This document shows positions 7,237 to 11,260 of a stretch of DNA of 11,260 bases, one piece after another. The DNA is from Planoprotostelium fungivorum. Taxonomy: Eukaryota > Evosea > Variosea > Cavosteliida > Cavosteliaceae. The position numbers were made by a program, and so were the translations under genes. The notes under the pieces were generated by a model. That model ran no database searches, had not been told where the DNA came from, and saw only the letters and a list, made by a program, of their open reading frames with translations. Positions within the stretch are counted from its first letter, which is position 1. Each line of letters starts with the position of its first letter. The DNA lies in assembly GCA_003024175.1 (NCBI GenBank), contig MDYQ01000442.1:1-11260 (forward strand), written 5' to 3'.

Positions 7237-7929
7237 GCTGAGGAGCTCTCTCACCGTGATCTCGCTGTGATCGTTCCACCTCTGGATTCGGCTGTGAATC
7301 GAATCATTCGTGCGGCATGTTCCCTCGTCAATAGGTCTCCTTCCATTTTGCCTGATAGAGGTTAATCAAAGACTCTGGCCGACGACTCTCCTCTGCGGGT
7401 TCTGTGTGAATCTACGCGACTCCAGCTTGGACAAAAAGGTGTAGATGCCTCTGATTCTTCTCTTCAAATGAGACGGCTCCTCGCTGTTCTGATGAGTTCA
7501 CGATGAGGCGATCAGCGGAAGCGATCTGGCTGTGGGAATGACACACAGGTGCTTGATTCTGCGTCATCAGTAGTAAGAATCGGTGGAAGATGATGCAGAT
7601 GTGATTGTGTGATGATCGAAGATGAATGTTGTGGTATGATCGTGATGACACACCTGAGTCATCTGCACTATATTGAGATAACATCATCCGTGACATCGTG
7701 CATCTCTAAAAGACGAGACATTCGACGAGCCTTGCGTGATGGTGAGAGACTGTTGTTTGAGAACAGTTTTTACCCTCTTCTTGTTGAAGCCTGCAGATGT
7801 ACTGCTGCAGGAGGCATCTTCTCCTCTCTCATCTTTCTCTTGGAGAGATGCACTGGTGATGGCATGCATCATCGAGTTCAGTCGATTAGAAAGATTCTGA
7901 GCTTTCTTCAGTCTCATCATCTTCTCTGA
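7237..7929 (+). pseudogene. Plus-strand frame with few stops, possibly decayed gene
   Basis: One frame runs 231 codons with three internal stops (TAA near 7363, TGA near 7507 and 7591) and a final TGA. Parts look like soluble protein: SHRDLAVIVPPLDSAVNRII near the start and RRALRDGERLLFENSFYPLL, LVEACRCTAAGGIFSSLIF and LLERCTGDG near the end. No family is recognised. The minus strand over 7684-7920 is also open and Ser-rich, so the strand is not secure. It could equally be noncoding. Confidence 0.2.
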
Positions 7930-8478
7930 CCTGCAACAGAGTCAGTGCTGAACAATACAACGACCGATCGATGGACGTTGGAGACCCACGAGGTGACGTG
8001 GGAACGTGTGAGGAAGAGATCGAGGTGATGGAGGCATCGTCTCATCCTGTGAATGTAGGCTGATAGGGAATGTGGAAATTGAAACCGCGAAGTCCCCCGA
8101 GAGATTCACGGTCTCAACTCCTTTGTTTTCTCCTCTTTTCTTCTCTCGTCGATTGGTCCTGGCGACATAAGAACTCCAGTCGACGGATATTCTCATCAAT
8201 CAAGCCACCTAACTCTTATTCTGGCTTCTCACGTGAGACCTCCGTATCTCCAACACACTTCTCGAAACAGGGAAAATTTATACTTACTATACTGGCTGCC
8301 GTCTACCACACATCTTGCCTCTCCGAATGACCCAACCGGATCTTTGTATGACCTACCTAAATCGTGAAATGGACATAGTTGTGACCTTCTTCTCGTTTTG
8401 TGGAGTTCTTTTCTTACATTGAGATCCTCCGACCACAAGGTCTTGCTTCGGTGAGACTGATAACAAAGGAGTGTTGAG
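7930..8478. other. No gene seen; upstream region of the SAM gene
   Basis: Frames exist on both strands (for example minus 8229-8549), but none has recognisable motifs or consistent splice sites. The last few hundred bases probably hold the promoter and leader of the SAM-domain gene. No clear TATA box was seen. Confidence 0.4.
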
Positions 8479-8631
8479 ATGAAGCAGGAGAGCCAGCCGA
8501 TTACCCCTTTTCGCCAAAAAGTCGAAATATTTTCCCTGAATAACTTCACAACCCACAGATCGTCGAAGAGATCATCCGACGTTCCGAGGGGGGAGTGTGT
8601 CTTTCGCAGAGTAGGACCTCAGAATCCACCA

Positions 8632-11260
8632 ATGCAAGTTCCAGAAGAATTGTGAGTCGAGAGACGAAAAAAGATCTGACATGTTTAACAGAACATACAC
8701 ACGCGAGAAAGTGATTTCGTGGACTCCAGACCAAGTGATGGATTGGTTCGATTCCATGATCAAGTCAACACCTGCCTGGTCCAAGCACAGAGACAGATTA
8801 AGAGCACTAGAGCTCAATGGGGAGACACTTCTGAACCTCACACTTGAAGAGTTGAAGGGAGAAGGGTTTCCATTTGGACCATGTAAGCAGATCATGGATC
8901 GGATAGGGAAGATCAATTGTGAGATCATGATGGGCTTTGCTCCAACGACAATATGTATGAGTTTTTGATTCTGAACAATGAACAGCAAACGTGGGTGGTC
9001 AGAATGTCCGCCATGATAGCGAGTCTCAATCTTCTCAAGGTGCAGCTCTCTACCATTCATTCTTCCATCTATCAGAGGAGAAGAAAGAGACATACAATGC
9101 TGAGACGAGAATAGATATAGATACGGCACCACTACCGGATGAGATGCACCAATCTTCTCTTGGTGAAATATCAGATTACGATCCAAGTCTTTTCTATGTT
9201 GAGGTGAGCACAAGTGACACACTTTGTTGTAAGACAATCTAGTCCATATTCAACAGCTCAAATATTGCATCTCCACCTGCACATACAGACACAGAGTGAG
9301 AAAAATTGAAGGAATAAAGAATGATTTCTCTTTCAGGGCAGAGCCATTCTCTGACAACTTCACCTCATCTCCTGCCGAAAGCACAGAAAGCTTTTTTGAT
9401 GACTGTCCTTGGGAGATTGAAGATCATAATCCGATGGAATCAATCAATGCTCACATATTGCAGTGAGGAATAACAATTCATCTTCTGCCATTCACTGTCT
9501 ACAAGGGCAAGATATGCACTGGAAAAGAATCCACGTTCAGTGGACCATCTGAAGATATTGGCACTCTGTGCAAAGTGGACATTGATGTGTCTGCCCAGAC
9601 TATCACCAGGAAATTTTCAGAACAAGTTGACACCAGAGATGAAGCAACAGAGATGCATTGTATTCCAGGAGACAATGAGACGCCCGTCATATGGTGGAGT
9701 CATTGAGAGTCAGTGGATTTCAGACTGTAAAAAGAACAGCACAGTCTGCGGGTGATTGCATCTGGAGAGACAGATATAGATTGAATGAAACAGAATGAAC
9801 TACTTGAGCAGAAACAAGGAGGGTGTCTGGATTTTCAAGAGTTCAATGCATCAGATCATTGTGTTTGGAGAAGGAAAGGAATGTTATCCACAGAACTGCA
9901 AGGGAATGGGGCTGACACAAAGAGATTTTGATAACTATCTTTTGTGGAGAGCAGTGAGTGATGCATAACAAGGGCTACTGATATGGTTGTAGAATGAATA
10001 CGTAGAGATTCAATACAAGTATTATTGGCACAGTGAACCAGTCACATACAAGATCATCTGGTCACGCAATTATGATGGGGCAGGCATGTTAGACTGCTTA
10101 GACAATCTCAGCAAGTACTATCCAGAGGCAGTTCACAAATTGGGACATGTGTCGTTCATCAGGACAATAGAGAATGGATCAGAGGAGATGACAAGTCCCT
10201 GTGCAGAAGACGCAGTGGACATACATCAAGTGGAGGACTTCATTGCATACAACAGGATGACCATGGTGATGATATCTCCTCTTCTTTGTAGTGACATTCA
10301 TCACAGATCTCTGTGTGTCATATGATGGTTCACAATGGGTCAGTATGGTTGAGATCAGATAATTCGCCATACATTCTGAGGACCTGGCTAAATCTAGATG
10401 CAACACAAGAGTTTGAGTTTACAACAAAATTCAAGGCTGGGGGAAAAAGGACAAAGCTACCGTTCAGAGATCCCTGTCACAACAAGGCATCTTCCATTGA
10501 ACTGCCAAAAATCTGGTATGAGTTGCAGAAGCTTTTGAAAGCATCAACAGACAAGATCATACTAGTCTCTGTTGTGAGCAGACAACAAGGAGTGAAACAA
10601 TCAGGCACAAATGCAGGGTGTGCAATAAGTCTTTTTCTTTCATTGATTGTGAGAGTAGAATGGAACACATTATACCAGGAGCTGATGTGAGGATCACCAC
10701 AACCAAAGACCACAATTATGATTCACGCAAGAGGGTCAGAGAAGATACTCCAAAGATTGAGGGAGAGAAGCGTCACAAACAGAGTGGATGTGTGGAAACT
10801 GTCAGGGCTATCAGAGTGACAGAAGAGAATGTGCAACGCGTCAGAGAGGTGAACACTTTTTGTCATCCATCTCTGCTCATATGCTACAACAGATGGTCAC
10901 AGATCTCAAGAGAAAGGCAGAAGACAAGAACAGCAGAGTGTGTTGATGTTTAGAATCATTCACTGATCTATAACAGGTTGTGAGGTGCAAGATAGAGCTG
11001 TGCTCAACAGAGGAATACGATGCATTTGTAGAAGAGGTCAGACTGATTGAATGATATTGTGACTCATGTTGCAAAGGATGAGAAACCCCTGAACTTGAAT
11101 GAAGATGGTCACAACACATACATCAGAGTCTATGGAGAAGAGTACTACCGATCAATGTCACTGCCCACAGACAAGATCACAATGGACACACTGAAGTCAA
11201 GAGTCAAGTCACTGTTCATGATTGAGTCACATCATGATGTACAACTCTTCTTGGAAGAGG
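8632..11260 (+). CDS. SAM-domain multidomain protein, 13 exons, 3' incomplete
   Basis: The exons are 8632-8651, 8692-8918, 8986-9203, 9243-9295, 9337-9462, 9506-9751, 9794-9953, 9993-10265, 10307-10617, 10656-10848, 10893-10937, 10977-11036 and 11077 to the window end. Introns of 40, 67, 39, 41, 43, 42, 39, 41, 38, 44, 39 and 40 nt are all GT...AG, and together they leave 705 codons with no stop. Residues 16-81 are a SAM domain (SWTPDQVMDWFDSM ... LELNGETLLNLTLEELKGEG), a helical module for self-association or for protein or RNA binding. Residues 83-210 are acidic and Ser-rich. About 210-560 form a large region I cannot assign (HQIIVFGEGKECYPQNCKGM, SRNYDGAGMLDCLDNLSKYY, ELPKIWYELQKLLKASTDKI). 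Residues 569-586 hold a bipartite basic cluster, suggesting a nuclear protein. From residue 645 a segment resembles a ubiquitin fold. Ala and Thr codons are mostly GCA and ACA throughout. The first ATG used is 8632; an in-frame ATG at 8479 would add 51 residues without a stop. A regulatory or DNA-binding role is only a guess. Confidence 0.85.
8652..8691 (+). other. 40-nt intron with textbook branch site
   Basis: The donor is gtgagt, the branch-like site is ctgac in atctgacatg, and the acceptor is aacag. It is the best example of the tiny introns here. Removal joins MQVPEEL to TYTREKVISW and skips the TGA at 8653-8655 that would end the frame. Confidence 0.8.
8707..8915 (+). other. SAM domain coding region
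   Basis: It has the typical features of a sterile alpha motif: an N-terminal Trp-containing helix (SWTPDQVMDWFDSM), a central hydrophobic Leu-rich helix after LELNGETLLNL, and the LTLEELKGEGFPFGPCKQIM helix with its Gly. Length is about 66 residues, normal for the family. It is encoded within exon 2, which starts 15 bases earlier. Confidence 0.85.
10339..10380 (+). other. Possible optional 42-nt intron in exon 9
   Basis: The sequence begins gtcagt (a donor also seen twice in the minus-strand protease gene) and ends ctgag. Its length is a multiple of three with no stop, so the frame is kept whether or not it is removed. Splicing would drop 14 residues and give VHNGTWLNLD. Confidence 0.4.
10726..10779 (+). 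other. Bipartite basic, nuclear-localisation-like segment
   Basis: Codons give RKRVREDTPKIEGEKRHK: two basic clusters separated by about ten residues. That is the layout of a bipartite nuclear localisation signal. The function is inferred from pattern only. Confidence 0.5.
11077..11260 (+). other. Ubiquitin-fold-like C-terminal segment (cut by edge)
   Basis: The last exon reads NTYIRVYGEEYYRSMSLP, then Leu/Lys/Val-rich helix sequence (DTLKSRVKSLFMI), then VQLFLEEG. A strand-turn-strand, helix and strand ending in LEEG is typical of beta-grasp domains such as PB1 or CIDE-N. The domain is cut by the window end, so the type cannot be told. Confidence 0.4.

Noticed and set aside
8746-8765. ggttcgattcc, similar to a tRNA T-arm
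   Set aside because: It lies inside the SAM domain coding sequence, and no acceptor, D or anticodon arms can be folded around it.
8955-8985. Alternative 31-nt intron in the SAM gene
   Set aside because: It is in frame, but shorter than every other intron. The donor gtgaga at 8919 gives a better 67-nt intron ending the exon right after the SAM domain.
8572-9237. 221-codon open frame on the minus strand
   Set aside because: It is antisense to exons 1-3 of the SAM gene and runs straight across two well-supported introns. It has no motif of its own.
10477-10713. Minus-strand 78-codon frame
   Set aside because: It is antisense to SAM-gene exons 9 and 10 and crosses their intron; a shadow frame.
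1-11260. CRISPR array, bacterial operon or phage content
   Set aside because: There are no regularly spaced repeats, no ribosome-binding pattern and no phage genes; intron structure shows a eukaryotic genome.

Overview
The window looks like nuclear DNA of a compact, intron-dense microbial eukaryote (a protist or fungus). The main evidence is two genes that only become open when many tiny GT...AG introns are removed. These introns are mostly 38-67 nt, and several carry CTGAC/CTGAT-like branch sites close to the 3' end. No ribosomal RNA, tRNA, operon structure or Shine-Dalgarno pattern was seen. An amoebozoan protist is my loose guess from the style of the SAM-domain protein; the sequence alone does not settle it.

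Layout. 1-840: a possible minus-strand gene of unknown function, containing a long purine-rich tract that on the plus strand reads as a broken coiled coil. 801-1833: a decayed short-chain dehydrogenase/reductase (SDR) on the plus strand. It holds a 325-bp near-perfect direct duplication whose junction is a single N, which suggests an assembly join. 1956-2246 and 4468-4719: two diverged copies of one sequence block. 2959-4086 (minus): a seven-exon Ulp1/SENP-type (C48) cysteine-protease gene, apparently intact in frame, but with Val where the nucleophile Cys should be. 4087-4482: a divergent intergenic region. 4483-5156 (plus): a SET-domain gene remnant, or a short gene, with a degraded post-SET zinc motif. 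5157-8478: mostly no confident gene. It holds an acidic minus-strand coding segment (5780-6295), a small signal-peptide-like ORF, and a plus-strand frame with few stops (7237-7929). 8632-11260 (plus): a 13-exon gene, running off the right edge, for a protein of at least 705 residues with an N-terminal SAM domain, a long unrecognised middle, a basic nuclear-localisation-like cluster and a ubiquitin-fold-like C-terminal segment.

How the genes may relate: the SUMO-protease-like and SET-domain genes are divergently arranged and would both act on chromatin or nuclear proteins. Both carry changes at catalytic or zinc-binding positions, and with the SDR relic they make the left two thirds look like a region of gene decay. 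The SAM-domain gene is the healthiest gene: twelve introns can be removed without meeting a stop. Its unassigned middle is the best candidate for something undescribed.
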